Of a stretch of 64,000 nt of DNA, positions 9,132 to 18,316 are shown piece by piece (the first letter of the stretch is position 1; each line of letters opens with the position of its first letter). The notes below the pieces were generated by a model. The model searched no databases. It saw only the letters and a program-made list of their open reading frames with translations, and had not been told where the DNA came from. The position numbers and the translations under genes were made by a program. Source of the stretch: Moraxella osloensis (GTDB lineage: Bacteria > Pseudomonadota > Gammaproteobacteria > Pseudomonadales > Moraxellaceae). The DNA lies in the NCBI RefSeq assembly GCF_001553955.1, contig NZ_CP014234.1:1-64000 (forward strand), given 5' to 3'.

Positions 9132-10307
9132 TTACCGAGTTGACAGTACCTCTAAATGTTGCTGAATGGGGAGGTTATCTGGCATTAACTCAATCAACCT
9201 TTCTATGGCATCGCTAGCATCGGGGCAATTTGACAAATGCATGAGTAATAAGTCAACCTGATCTGAATGATAAATGGCTTGGCTCAAGCGAGCTTCCAAA
9301 CAAGTGCGCCAAGTGCATAAAAAAGGGCTTTCAGTTTTGCTAAAAAATATACCGGTATACAATTTGAGGGCGGCTTCTAAATAACCTGCATTTAATGATT
9401 GTTCAACCCGCAAAAAATCACCATCCACTGGCATTAATAATCGGTACGGACGAGAACCCAATGAACCAGTAAGCGTATCACGTAACTGCGACATTTCAGT
9501 CTTTAGCGTACCTTGTGATACTTTACGCTCACCGTAGATTGCTTGGTGTAAAGCATCTAAGCTCATACCTTGGGGGCAAAGTGCTAACACTGTCAATATC
9601 TCGACTTGCCGAGGGGTCAGCCGCAAGGTTTTACCATTGAATATCACGCTGGGTTCATTAAATCCTTGAATATACAGATAGTGTCTTTGGCACTCATTTA
9701 AAGCAGATTGTAAAATACTGGCACAGCGTTCAGCAGCAAATATGCCAAAATTATTGTGATTTTGCCAAGTGGTCGATAAATCTAAGACGCCAATAACCTG
9801 CTTGGTATGCGGTTCAATGATAGGCGTGGCATAACAGACCCATTCATGAACCGAAGGCATATAATGTTCATTGGAAAAAACACAAGTTGATTGCTGCGTT
9901 TTTAGTGATAAAGCCAGCGCATTTGTGCCAACTTGGCTTTCCCCCCAGCATCCGCCTTCGATGAAGTTAACCGCTTCTGCCGCTTTTTGCATAGACTTGC
10001 TGGCAGTCGTCCAAATAATCGTACTACCGATATCAGCCACAGCCATCACCATGGAGGATTGCAAGGTAATATGTTGTAATTGATTTTGACAATAGCCTAA
10101 GGCTTTTTTTAGATAATACGATTGATCGCTTTTGGTAGCGTTAATGGGTGCTTGTTGGCGCTCAGTTGGAATGTTAGCACTGTCTGAGCGATGCCATGAC
10201 TGAACGATACTTTGTTGGATAAGATCTGCATTATTATCGGTAAAGGTAATGTTAAAACGCCTCTTATCAATCCGATGCCTTTGCTCTAACAGTCTATTTT
10301 TATTCAT
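9132..10307 (-). CDS. GAF-domain transcriptional regulator, AcoR-like N-terminus without a sigma-54 module
   Basis: A 391-residue protein. Residues about 30-210 resemble the N-terminal sensory half of AcoR-type activators (SIVQSWHRS, then a GAF domain containing EGGCWGESQVGTNALALSL and YATPIIEPHTKQVIGVLDLS). The AAA+ sigma-54 activation domain of AcoR is absent. Instead residues about 220-300 look like a winged-helix DNA-binding domain (LRLTPRQVEILTVLALCPQG) with a helical tail. It is divergent from the aldehyde dehydrogenase gene, with 196 bp between them containing a dyad and a direct repeat, so it probably controls that gene and itself. The effector is unknown; acetaldehyde or a related metabolite is a reasonable guess. 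Confidence 0.75.
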   Translation of the reverse strand: MNKNRLLEQRHRIDKRRFNITFTDNNADLIQQSIVQSWHRSDSANIPTERQQAPINATKSDQSYYLKKALGYCQNQLQHITLQSSMVMAVADIGSTIIWTTASKSMQKAAEAVNFIEGGCWGESQVGTNALALSLKTQQSTCVFSNEHYMPSVHEWVCYATPIIEPHTKQVIGVLDLSTTWQNHNNFGIFAAERCASILQSALNECQRHYLYIQGFNEPSVIFNGKTLRLTPRQVEILTVLALCPQGMSLDALHQAIYGERKVSQGTLKTEMSQLRDTLTGSLGSRPYRLLMPVDGDFLRVEQSLNAGYLEAALKLYTGIFFSKTESPFLCTWRTCLEARLSQAIYHSDQVDLLLMHLSNCPDASDAIERLIELMPDNLPIQQHLEVLSTR

Positions 10308-10330
10308 ATTTTAAAATATCCTAATGCACT

Positions 10331-10345
10331 AACCAATCCTTGGTT
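10331..10345. promoter_or_regulatory. Dyad in the regulator/aldehyde dehydrogenase spacer
   Basis: AACCAA and TTGGTT flank a 3-nt centre, giving a perfect 15-bp palindrome next to the regulator start. It is a candidate operator for the GAF-domain regulator. Confidence 0.35.
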
Positions 10346-10406
10346 TTTAAAATAAGCTATCCTAAATAGTATAATGTACATCCCTTATTGTAAAGGATAA
10401 TTAAAC

Positions 10407-10424
10407 ACCTACCTTTTACCTACC
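10407..10424. promoter_or_regulatory. Direct repeat upstream of aldehyde dehydrogenase
   Basis: ACCTACC occurs twice with an 11-bp period, one helical turn, about 80 bp before the aldehyde dehydrogenase start. This is typical spacing for tandem activator binding. Confidence 0.3.
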
Positions 10425-10503
10425 GTTTCTGTAATAATATGAATTTGTAAACCCCAACTGCACGAAGCAGTTTATCTACCAACTGACAAAAGGAAATGTC
10501 ATT

Positions 10504-12015
10504 ATGCGTTATGCTGACCCTAATACTGACGGTGCTAAAATCAATTTTAAAGAAAAGTATGACAACTTTATTGGCGGCCAATGGGTTGCGCCGGTTAAAG
10601 GTGAGTACTTTGATAACATCTCACCCGTCAACGGCAAGCCCTTCGCCAAAGTCGCCAAATCAAGTCCAGAAGACATTGAACTTGCACTTGATGCCGCCCA
10701 TGCTGCTAAAACTAAATGGAATGCGGCTTCACCCACAGAGCGCTCTAATCTATTATTAAAAATCGCAGATCGCCTTGAGCAAAATATTGAGTTATTGGCG
10801 GTAGCTGAAACATGGGAAAACGGTAAACCCATCCGTGAAACTTTAGCTGCGGATATACCACTTGCCATTGACCATTTTCGCTACTTTGCCGGTGCAATTC
10901 GCGCGCAAGAAGGCGGTGTTTCACCCATTGATGATGACACGGTCGCTTATCACTTTCATGAGCCTTTAGGTGTGGTTGGGCAAATCATTCCTTGGAACTT
11001 TCCAATTTTAATGGCTACCTGGAAAATCGCGCCTGCACTAGCCGCGGGTAACTGCATCGTCTTAAAACCCGCCGAACAGACGCCTGTAAGCTTATTGGTG
11101 CTTGTTGAATTGATTCAAGATTTGCTACCAGCAGGTATTTTAAACATCGTGAATGGGTATGGGGAAGAAGTGGGTAGTTATTTAGCTAGAAGCCCACGTA
11201 TCTCAAAAATTGCCTTTACTGGCTCAACCCCTGTCGGTCAGCTTATTATGAAGTATGCGACAGAGAATATTATTCCAGTTACTTTAGAATTAGGCGGTAA
11301 ATCACCCAATATTTTCTTTGCTGATGTCATGGATAAAGAAGATGATTACCTAGAAAAAGCGCTTGAAGGTTTTACGATGTTTGCGCTCAATCAAGGTGAA
11401 ATATGTACCTGTCCTTCGAGAGCCTTAGTGCATGAAAGTATCGCCGATGCCTTCTTGGCGAAAGCCGTAGAACGGGTAAAACGTATTAAAACAGGTCATC
11501 CATTGGACACAGAAACCATGATTGGTGCGCAAGCCTCACAGGAACAACAGGACAAAATCTTAGGCTGTATTGCTACAGGCAAACAAGAAGGCGCCGAGCT
11601 TTTAACTGGTGGTAATGCAAGACATGAGGTGGGTGAAGGCTATTATATCGAGCCGACGATTTTTAAAGGCAATAATGATATGAAAATCTTCCAAGAAGAG
11701 ATTTTTGGACCGGTATTGTCTGTGACAACCTTCAAAGACTTTGATGATGCCATGCGTATTGCCAATGATACCATGTTTGGGTTAGGTGCTGGCGTGTGGG
11801 CACGTAGTGGTAATACTGCTTACCGTGCAGGGCGTGGCATTCAAGCTGGGCGAGTATGGACAAACTGTTACCACATTTATCCAGCCCATGCCGCATTTGG
11901 TGGTTATAAGAAATCAGGCATTGGGCGTGAAAACCACAAAATGATGCTAGAGCATTACCAAAATACCAAAAATTTACTGGTCAGCTATTCTGAAAAACCG
12001 ATGGGCTTTTTCTAG
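10504..12015 (+). CDS. NAD(P)-dependent aldehyde dehydrogenase (AldB/ExaC type)
   Basis: A 503-residue enzyme that oxidises an aldehyde to the acid, most likely acetaldehyde to acetate. Family landmarks: [10 protein letters not shown] near 161-170, FTGSTPVGQ near 238-246, the catalytic glutamate E262 in LELGGKSP, and the nucleophilic cysteine C301 in [11 protein letters not shown]. The start is the ATG 8 nt after AAAGGAAATG; the overlapping ORF 8 bp upstream is in another frame. It is transcribed divergently from a GAF-domain regulator. An iron-type alcohol dehydrogenase 4.6 kb downstream would supply its substrate. A strong terminator follows. Confidence 0.92.
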   Translation: MRYADPNTDGAKINFKEKYDNFIGGQWVAPVKGEYFDNISPVNGKPFAKVAKSSPEDIELALDAAHAAKTKWNAASPTERSNLLLKIADRLEQNIELLAVAETWENGKPIRETLAADIPLAIDHFRYFAGAIRAQEGGVSPIDDDTVAYHFHEPLGVVGQIIPWNFPILMATWKIAPALAAGNCIVLKPAEQTPVSLLVLVELIQDLLPAGILNIVNGYGEEVGSYLARSPRISKIAFTGSTPVGQLIMKYATENIIPVTLELGGKSPNIFFADVMDKEDDYLEKALEGFTMFALNQGEICTCPSRALVHESIADAFLAKAVERVKRIKTGHPLDTETMIGAQASQEQQDKILGCIATGKQEGAELLTGGNARHEVGEGYYIEPTIFKGNNDMKIFQEEIFGPVLSVTTFKDFDDAMRIANDTMFGLGAGVWARSGNTAYRAGRGIQAGRVWTNCYHIYPAHAAFGGYKKSGIGRENHKMMLEHYQNTKNLLVSYSEKPMGFF

Positions 12016-12040
12016 AATTTGATAGGTCATAAACAACAAA

Positions 12041-12067
12041 AACCGCTCTATGAGAGCGGTTTTTTTA
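12041..12067 (+). terminator. Terminator of aldehyde dehydrogenase
   Basis: The perfect 9-bp arms AACCGCTCT and AGAGCGGTT enclose a 3-nt loop and are followed by a T-run. Confidence 0.9.
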
Positions 12068-12124
12068 TCGAAAATAAAAAATATCAATATTAAATTTATT
12101 CACCATCGCTCAATCGACTACTGA

Positions 12125-12178
12125 CAATAAGTGGTTATTGCGCCATGAAGTTGATAACTTCATTGCACTTAGTGGCGC
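12125..12178. other. Nested stem-loops in the aldehyde dehydrogenase/lldD spacer
   Basis: CAATAA/TTATTG (12125-12140) is followed directly by a larger structure: GCGCCA (12140-12145) pairs with TGGCGC (12173-12178) around an inner GAAGTT/AACTTC hairpin (12147-12161). There is no T-run on either side. It lies in the 3' region of lldD and could be an mRNA-stabilising stem or a protein-binding site. Confidence 0.4.
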
Positions 12179-12280
12179 ACTTAGTTTAAAAAAATTATAG
12201 TTTAGCCATAAAATCTTAGCATTTACCAAAATAAAAAAATCCCATAGAGACGCTAAGGTTGACTATTTACTGTCAGTCTA

Positions 12281-13429
12281 TCAAGTCAAGCTGCTAAAAT
12301 CTACCAAACAGTCTCGATTGATATCTTGAATTCGGTTTACACTGGTCAATGTCATTGCCACGCGCATTTCTTTGTCTATCAAGTTGAGTAAATTGGTTAC
12401 CCCAGCCTCACCGTCGGCGGCTAACGCATAGATAAATGCACGTCCTAACATACATAAATCTGCCCCCAATGCCAGCATTCTCACTACGTCTAAGCCATTA
12501 CGGATACCCGAATCGACCAAGATTTTGATATCACCTTTAACAGCATCGGCAATTTTGGGTAGGGCAGTGGCAGTTGACATCACCCCATCAAGCTGACGTC
12601 CACCATGATTGGAAACCACGATACCATCAGCGCCAAAACGTACCGCATCTTTGGCGTCTTGCGGGTCAAGAATACCTTTGATGACCATAGCGCCATCCCA
12701 AAAATCACGAATCCATTCTAAGTCTTTCCAAGAAATCGAGGGATCAAAGTTATTACCCAGCCAACCGATATAATCTTCCAAGCCAATCGCTTTACCAAGA
12801 TATTTAGAAACATTACCCAAGTCATGCGGTCTTCCTAGCAATCCCACGTCTATTGCCCAGTGCGGATGGGTGAAGGCTTGTAGATAGCGACGCATGGCAG
12901 CATTGGGTCCGCTCATGCCAGAGTGTGCATCGCGATATCTCGCCCCTGGGACAGGCATATCGACGGTAAACACCAGCGTTGAACAGCCTGCCGCTTTGGC
13001 ACGCTCTAGCACATTTTGCATAAACTTACGGTCACGCAACACATACAGCTGAAACCACATAGGGCGATTGATTTTTGGGGTCACTTCTTCGATAGGGCAG
13101 ACTGATACCGTTGACATGGTAAATGGAATGCCTTTTTTATCGGCAGCCATGGCTGCTTGGACTTCACCACGGCGAGCATACATACCCGTCAAACCCACTG
13201 GAGAGAGCGCCACAGGTAAAGACAGCTGTTCACCAAAAATCTCAGTGGATAAATCAAGCTGCGTCATGTCTTTTAGTACCCGCTGACGTAAGGCAATACT
13301 CGATAAATCTTCAACATTACGTTTTAGGGTGTATTCTGCATACGCGCCACCATCAATGTAGTGGAATAAAAAAGGGGGTAAACGACGGCGCGCCGCTTCT
13401 CGGTAATCATTGGCAGAAGAAATAATCAT
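12281..13429 (-). CDS. lldD: L-lactate dehydrogenase (FMN, quinone-linked)
   Basis: A 382-residue FMN enzyme that oxidises L-lactate to pyruvate and passes electrons to the respiratory quinone pool at the inner membrane. The catalytic motif [10 protein letters not shown] places the proton-abstracting His at about 275 and a substrate Arg at 278. K251 in VIKGIL and the FMN phosphate region [19 protein letters not shown] are present. An AGGG site precedes the ATG. It is the last gene of lldP-lldR-lldD, 126 bp after lldR. A small GCCTG/CAGGC stem in that gap (13517-13532) may lower read-through. Confidence 0.95.
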   Translation of the reverse strand: MIISSANDYREAARRRLPPFLFHYIDGGAYAEYTLKRNVEDLSSIALRQRVLKDMTQLDLSTEIFGEQLSLPVALSPVGLTGMYARRGEVQAAMAADKKGIPFTMSTVSVCPIEEVTPKINRPMWFQLYVLRDRKFMQNVLERAKAAGCSTLVFTVDMPVPGARYRDAHSGMSGPNAAMRRYLQAFTHPHWAIDVGLLGRPHDLGNVSKYLGKAIGLEDYIGWLGNNFDPSISWKDLEWIRDFWDGAMVIKGILDPQDAKDAVRFGADGIVVSNHGGRQLDGVMSTATALPKIADAVKGDIKILVDSGIRNGLDVVRMLALGADLCMLGRAFIYALAADGEAGVTNLLNLIDKEMRVAMTLTSVNRIQDINRDCLVDFSSLT

Positions 13430-13555
13430 AATATCCCTATCTTAACTATGTTATTAATGGTAGAAATAGCCACGTGCATTCAAATCTGTTTACACTAAAA
13501 TGCGTTTATAAAATGCGCCTGCATTAACAGGCATCTGTATAAAAAGGCATATGTA

Positions 13556-14329
13556 TTAAAAAACATCAGTGGCCAACCGGGAAACTCGCTGTCTGCGAGC
13601 CGTTGCCTCATCAATCTTGGCAACCTGTTTTATCACAAACTCAATATGCTCACCCACGGCTTTGCGAGCTAATTCACTATCACGCGCGATAATCGCATTC
13701 ATCATCGCCATGTGCTGCGTGTGTAAAGTTTCAAAGCCATAATGCTCGGTGTAAATCTTTCGCCGAGCTAATACCACGTTATGTCGCAGTAGGTGAAAAA
13801 CATTTTTCATCATCTGCAACAATACCGCATTTTGGGAGGCTTCAGCAATCGCTAAATGAAAATTGGCATCGGCAATAGCGGCTTGTTCGGTATCGCCATG
13901 CGCTTGACTGTTTGCTAACTGCTCGTAGTAAAAGCGGATTTTTTCAATATCTTGTTTTGTAGCTCTTTGGGCAGCATACCAGGCTGTACCGCCTTCTAGT
14001 ACAATTCTTGCTTCTTGCACATCTAGACGATACAGGGGATCGGCATCCAATAAGGGGGTTAATGTCTGTAATATCAGATTATCAGACAGCGCCTCAAGGG
14101 GCTGGCGCTGTTTGATAGTTTGCACATCTTTGACAAACGTTCCCGACCCAATACGACTTTCGGTAATACCGACACTATTCATCTGCTGTAACGCTTCACG
14201 CAGTGCGGTACGAGATACGCCTAGTCGCTCACACAAATGGCGCTCGGCAGGTAATCTATCGCCATTTTTTAGCCCTTCACGGTCTATTAGCGAAATTAAT
14301 TGTTCAATAACCTGCGTTGCAACCTTCAT
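13556..14329 (-). CDS. lldR: Lactate-responsive GntR/FadR-family regulator
   Basis: A 257-residue regulator with an N-terminal winged helix (RLPAERHLCERLGVSRTALREAL near 25-47) and an all-helical FadR-type C-terminal domain whose conserved histidines bind metal and ligand. In the family, L-lactate relieves or reverses repression of the lld operon. It starts 13 bp after lldP. A stop lies in frame two codons upstream of the ATG, which fixes the start at this ATG or later. Two palindromic sites flanking the lldP promoter are its probable operators. Confidence 0.9.
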   Translation of the reverse strand: MKVATQVIEQLISLIDREGLKNGDRLPAERHLCERLGVSRTALREALQQMNSVGITESRIGSGTFVKDVQTIKQRQPLEALSDNLILQTLTPLLDADPLYRLDVQEARIVLEGGTAWYAAQRATKQDIEKIRFYYEQLANSQAHGDTEQAAIADANFHLAIAEASQNAVLLQMMKNVFHLLRHNVVLARRKIYTEHYGFETLHTQHMAMMNAIIARDSELARKAVGEHIEFVIKQVAKIDEATARRQRVSRLATDVF

Positions 14330-14342
14330 ACCTTACCCATCA

Positions 14343-16049
14343 TTATCCTTGTGGAATCATCCAAGGCACGACATACGCTTGTAGCGTGATAAGCACGCCC
14401 ATCATAATGGTAAAAATAATACTATGTTTGACGGTAAATCTGAACAAATCTGACTCTTTACCCACCAAACCTGTAGCGGCACAGGCAATGGCAATGGATT
14501 GCGGGGAAATCATTTTACCGGTCACCCCACCCGAGGTATTCGCTGCCACTAACAACACCTCAGGCACACCAATTTGCTGAGCGGTGGTGGCTTGAAGGGC
14601 AGCAAACAACGCATTGGCTGAAGTATCTGAGCCTGTCAAAAATACCCCTAACCAACCCAAAAATGGTGAAAAGAAGGTAAAAGCTTTGCCTGTGTGTGCC
14701 AATGCTAACGCTAATGTAGCAGACAACCCTGAATAATTGGCGATAAACGCAAACGCCAACACCATACCAATAGAATAAATCGGGGTGCGTAGCTCTTTAA
14801 TGGTTTCGCCAAACGTCGATAACGCTTCTTTAGGACGCATTTTTAGCATCACGATGGAAATAATCGCCGCGAGCACGATGGCTGTACCTGTTGCTGAGAA
14901 CCAATCAAATTTATAAATGGCCGCATAGTCGGTAATTTTGGTGACGACTGGGGGCAGTTTTTGTACTGTATTGTGCAAATACGGCACATTAATACTCATC
15001 ACCATATCGACCAACGCCCCATCAGGATGACCATTTTTGCCTTTGACAAACAAATCTTTAAACGGCTTAATGCTCCATAACGATACCATTGCTGTCAAAA
15101 TCACAAACGGCATCCAAGCTTTGATGATTTGAGCGGGTGAGTAATGGGTGGTTGGCAACGGTGCTGATACGCTTGTGTTATCACCCATCTGATTTTTGCC
15201 ATCGACTTGATTTTCAAAACGGAAAATATGCTTGGGCTGCCATACTTTAAATAGCAACGTCAAACTGACTAACGAGGCAATAGCAGCGGTAATATCAGGC
15301 AACTCAGGTCCAATGTAGTTTGAGGTCAAAAACTGCGCAATGGCAAACGACCCACCACCGACCACAATCGCTGGGAAGGTTTCACGAACCCCGCGCCACC
15401 CGTCCATAATCGCCATAATCCACACTAACACAATCGGCACAATAAAAGGCAACTGACGTCCGACCATTTGGCTGATGGCATGGGTTTCTACCCCAGACAC
15501 TTGTCCGGCTACGATGATAGGAATCCCCATCGCACCAAAGGCAACAGGGGCCGTATTGACGATGAGGCAAAGTCCAGCCGCATATAAAGGCTTAAACCCT
15601 AATCCTACCAATAACGCCGCCGTGATAGCCACGGGCGCACCAAAGCCTGCTGCGCCTTCCAAAAAAGTACCAAAGGCAAACCCGACCAATAACATCTGTA
15701 AGCGTTGGTCTTGGGTCAGCGATAAAATACTGGAGCGGATAATATCAAATTGCCCTGTTTTTACCGTGACTTTGTATAAAAATACCGCACCGATAATAAT
15801 CCAGGCGATGGGCCAAAGTCCGTAGAAGAATCCATAAATCGCGGATGATAGCGCTAATGTCACCGGCATTTGGTATAAGAATAGGGCAACAAGCAACGCC
15901 AAAATAACGGTAATAGTGCCTGCAACACTACCTTTTAAACGAAATACCGCCAAGGCTAGAAAAAAGAAGATAATAGGAATGAGGGCAATGGCACTTGAAA
16001 GCCAAATATTACCCATGGGATCATAAATTTGTTGCCAATGTTGCATCAT
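14343..16049 (-). CDS. lldP: L-lactate permease
   Basis: A 568-residue inner-membrane protein with about 12-14 hydrophobic segments that imports L-lactate with protons. It matches E. coli LldP along its whole length, including stretches such as [40 protein letters not shown] and [12 protein letters not shown] polar loop near 285-305 and another near 330-370 are slightly longer than in E. coli. GGAGG precedes two adjacent ATG codons; either may be used. It is the first gene of the lldPRD operon, whose promoter lies between two LldR-type operators. Confidence 0.95.
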   Translation of the reverse strand: MMQHWQQIYDPMGNIWLSSAIALIPIIFFFLALAVFRLKGSVAGTITVILALLVALFLYQMPVTLALSSAIYGFFYGLWPIAWIIIGAVFLYKVTVKTGQFDIIRSSILSLTQDQRLQMLLVGFAFGTFLEGAAGFGAPVAITAALLVGLGFKPLYAAGLCLIVNTAPVAFGAMGIPIIVAGQVSGVETHAISQMVGRQLPFIVPIVLVWIMAIMDGWRGVRETFPAIVVGGGSFAIAQFLTSNYIGPELPDITAAIASLVSLTLLFKVWQPKHIFRFENQVDGKNQMGDNTSVSAPLPTTHYSPAQIIKAWMPFVILTAMVSLWSIKPFKDLFVKGKNGHPDGALVDMVMSINVPYLHNTVQKLPPVVTKITDYAAIYKFDWFSATGTAIVLAAIISIVMLKMRPKEALSTFGETIKELRTPIYSIGMVLAFAFIANYSGLSATLALALAHTGKAFTFFSPFLGWLGVFLTGSDTSANALFAALQATTAQQIGVPEVLLVAANTSGGVTGKMISPQSIAIACAATGLVGKESDLFRFTVKHSIIFTIMMGVLITLQAYVVPWMIPQG

Positions 16050-16068
16050 TATTTCCTCCGTGAAATAA

Positions 16069-16081
16069 TTGGTATTACCAA
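16069..16081. promoter_or_regulatory. LldR-type operator, downstream site
   Basis: TTGGTATTACCAA is a perfect 13-bp palindrome. It is centred near +28 of the predicted lldP transcript, the position of operator O2 in E. coli lld. Confidence 0.75.
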
Positions 16082-16109
16082 AATAGTCGAGGTGTCATTA
16101 ATTGGTGAA

Positions 16110-16138
16110 ATAATAAAGAATATTACACTTTAATTCAA
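16110..16138 (-). promoter_or_regulatory. lldP promoter (sigma-70)
   Basis: Minus-strand -35 TTGAAT (16138-16133), a 17-bp spacer and -10 TATTAT (16115-16110) predict a start near 16103. It lies between the two palindromic operators. Confidence 0.7.
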
Positions 16139-16182
16139 TTAAATTTCAAAAAAAAAGCGATATTTATCAGGTTTTTTGTAAA

Positions 16183-16195
16183 TTGGTAATACCAA
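16183..16195. promoter_or_regulatory. LldR-type operator, upstream site
   Basis: TTGGTAATACCAA is a perfect 13-bp palindrome whose halves are identical to those of the site 114 bp away. It sits at about -86 of the lldP start, similar to O1 in E. coli, and could also affect the divergent alcohol dehydrogenase gene. Confidence 0.75.
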
Positions 16196-16592
16196 TATTG
16201 ATGGTAATATGAATTTTTGTGTAAACGGATACAAAAAGGCTTCGTATTGAAGTCAGCAGAGGTTCAAGGTTCTGCTATCGGGCTGCATGATGAAAGCTAC
16301 GCAGTGTCTTGCTGTATCGTTGACAGCATAAGCCATGAGGGATATAGCGCAAGTAACATGCTTTATTTTTTCAAAATACATCAACTAGAATAACTTTTTG
16401 ACTAAGGTAGGTTAATAGTAGGTAGAGAGCATTGAATGACTAAATTAGAATCAAGTCATAGTGATTTTATAAGAATATATTTTATAAAAATATATTAGTA
16501 CATCTTATCTAATTGTAATGATGACAAAAAACTAGGCGTACGAATAAAATTACTATATACCCTAACCATAAAAGATTAAAAGGAATTTAATC
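16196..16592. other. Long spacer before the alcohol dehydrogenase gene
   Basis: About 400 bp without a gene between lldP and the divergent alcohol dehydrogenase gene. It contains an AT-rich inverted repeat (AATATATTTTATAAAAATATATT region near 16471-16496) and is presumably the 5' control region of the alcohol dehydrogenase gene. No clear -35/-10 pair could be chosen. Confidence 0.4.
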
Positions 16593-17765
16593 ATGGCTTA
16601 TAAGCAAATCTCCGATCAAACCAGTGGCTTTTTTATTCCCTGCGTATCATTATTTGGACCTGGCTGTGTCAAAGAAGTGGGCTCAAAAGCCAAAGATCTA
16701 GGTGCTAAAAAAGCGCTTATTGTAACTGACCAAGGGCTGAACAAAGCAGGTGTTCCAGACATTATCATTAAACATTTAAGCGAACAAGGTATTGATAGCT
16801 ACGTATTTGCAGGCGCAGAGCCAAATCCAACTGACAAAAATGTCCACGATGGCGTCACAGCGTATCAGGATAACGGCTGTGATTTTATCATCTCATTGGG
16901 TGGTGGTTCGTCACATGACTGTGCAAAAGGGATTGGTCTAGTGACCGCAGGCGGTGGTCATATCCGTGACTATGAAGGTATTGATAAAAGTAAAGTGCCA
17001 ATGACGCCATTGATTGCTATCAATACCACGGCAGGCACGGCATCAGAGATGACACGTTTTTGTATTATCACCAATACCGATACCCACGTCAAAATGGCGA
17101 TTGTAGATTGGCGTTGTACCCCACTCATTGCTATTGATGACCCTCGACTGATGACTGCTAAACCCGCATCTTTAACTGCGGCAACAGGTATGGATGCGTT
17201 AACCCATGCGGTAGAGGCGTATGTATCGACTGCTGCAAATCCGATTACAGATGCTTGTGCTGAAAAAGCCATTCGAATGATTCAACAATGGCTGCGTCAA
17301 GCAGTAGCGAATGGCGAAAACATTGAAGCGCGTGAGGCTATGAGCTACGCCCAATACTTAGCAGGCATGGCGTTTAATAATGCCTCGCTAGGTTATGTCC
17401 ATGCGATGGCGCACCAGTTAGGTGGATTCTACAATCTGCCACACGGTGTCTGTAATGCGATTTTGTTACCGCACGTCTGTGAATTTAACCTGATTTCAAC
17501 ACCTGAGCGTTATGCAGATATTGCACAATTTATGGGTATTGATATCAAAGGCATGACTCGAGAAGAAGCAGGTAAAGCAGGCATCAATGCAATTCGTGAG
17601 CTATCCCAATCGATAGGTATTCCTAAGGGACTTACTGAGCTTGGTGTTAAACAAGAAGACCTTGCCATCATGGCAACCAATGCCCAAAACGATGCTTGTA
17701 TGCTCACCAACCCACGCAAGGCAAATCATGAACAGGTCGTAGCAATCTTCGCCGCTGCCATGTAA
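16593..17765 (+). CDS. Iron-containing alcohol dehydrogenase
   Basis: A 390-residue group III (Fe-type) NAD-dependent alcohol dehydrogenase, oxidising a primary alcohol to the aldehyde. The nucleotide-binding GGGSSHDCAKGIGL lies near 108-121. Metal ligands are visible in DALTHAVEAY and in YVHAMAHQLGGFYNLPHG. It is close to AdhB/YiaY/EutG-type enzymes. AAGGAATTTAATC before the ATG is a good ribosome site. With the aldehyde dehydrogenase in the same region it would complete ethanol-to-acetate oxidation, although the two genes are separated by the lld operon and are not co-transcribed. A terminator follows. Confidence 0.92.
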   Translation: MAYKQISDQTSGFFIPCVSLFGPGCVKEVGSKAKDLGAKKALIVTDQGLNKAGVPDIIIKHLSEQGIDSYVFAGAEPNPTDKNVHDGVTAYQDNGCDFIISLGGGSSHDCAKGIGLVTAGGGHIRDYEGIDKSKVPMTPLIAINTTAGTASEMTRFCIITNTDTHVKMAIVDWRCTPLIAIDDPRLMTAKPASLTAATGMDALTHAVEAYVSTAANPITDACAEKAIRMIQQWLRQAVANGENIEAREAMSYAQYLAGMAFNNASLGYVHAMAHQLGGFYNLPHGVCNAILLPHVCEFNLISTPERYADIAQFMGIDIKGMTREEAGKAGINAIRELSQSIGIPKGLTELGVKQEDLAIMATNAQNDACMLTNPRKANHEQVVAIFAAAM

Positions 17766-17802
17766 ATGTAGCATCAAACTAAAACATACTCACAGCAGTA
17801 AA

Positions 17803-17830
17803 AAAAGGGGACTTTAATAGTCTCCTTTTA
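17803..17830 (+). terminator. Terminator of alcohol dehydrogenase
   Basis: GGGGACT pairs with AGTCTCC, with one G-U, inside flanking A and T runs. Confidence 0.75.
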
Positions 17831-17906
17831 CATTGAGCGCTGATACAAAGCGCATAAATTTTTGCGTCAATTGATTAAAATATAGTAGCATACAGGGATG
17901 AAATAA

Positions 17907-18143
17907 AAACTCATCACTCGCTTAGACCACTGCCAATACTTACGGGTAACCCAAGTAAACTACCCACTTAGCTACTATGCCAAGCCTCATCTAACACAAA
18001 ATCTCGTAGTAAAAAATCTCGTAGCACAAATCAGCGATAACCGCATCTACAATCGAGCCACCGATGGTAAACGCACACTTGACCATCTTAATGCTATGCT
18101 TAGCCCTACTATCGAACAGCATGCTATCTTTGATAAAACGTAA
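17907..18143 (+). pseudogene. Possible decayed 3' end of an unidentified gene
   Basis: A forward frame of 78 codons with no ATG, GTG or TTG near its beginning but with protein-like composition. It ends in segments such as AQISDNRIYNRATDGKR and TLDHLNAMLSPTIEQHA before a TAA. Upstream it reads RLDHCQYLRVTQVNYPLSYY. A short duplication (AAATCTCGTAG twice near 17998-18025) lies inside. I do not recognise the family. It could be a truncated gene left after a deletion next to metF; an open frame by chance is possible. Confidence 0.3.
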
Positions 18144-18224
18144 GCATCCGACCATACCCGCTCAAGATAAACTGTTCCAGATAAAATCTTTAAGATAAGC
18201 GTTATTTTGCGATGCCCCAATTTT

Positions 18225-18253
18225 ACGATGTTGAACAGACAGTTTAACATCGT
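18225..18253. repeat. Inverted repeat between the gene remnant and metF
   Basis: The 12-nt arms ACGATGTTGAAC and GTTTAACATCGT, with one G-U pair, enclose a 5-nt loop. No T-run follows directly, so it is not a standard terminator. It lies about 65 bp past the metF stop and may be a 3' mRNA stem. Confidence 0.5.
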
Positions 18254-18316
18254 CATACTCATTTTTTGTTTGCTCTCAGTATTTGCTCTCAGATAGGGCG
18301 TAAGGTCTATCCCCAA

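Noticed and set aside
18047-18316. 89-codon minus-strand frame after metF
   Set aside because: No ribosome site, atypical composition, overlaps an inverted repeat, and the opposite strand has a more protein-like frame.
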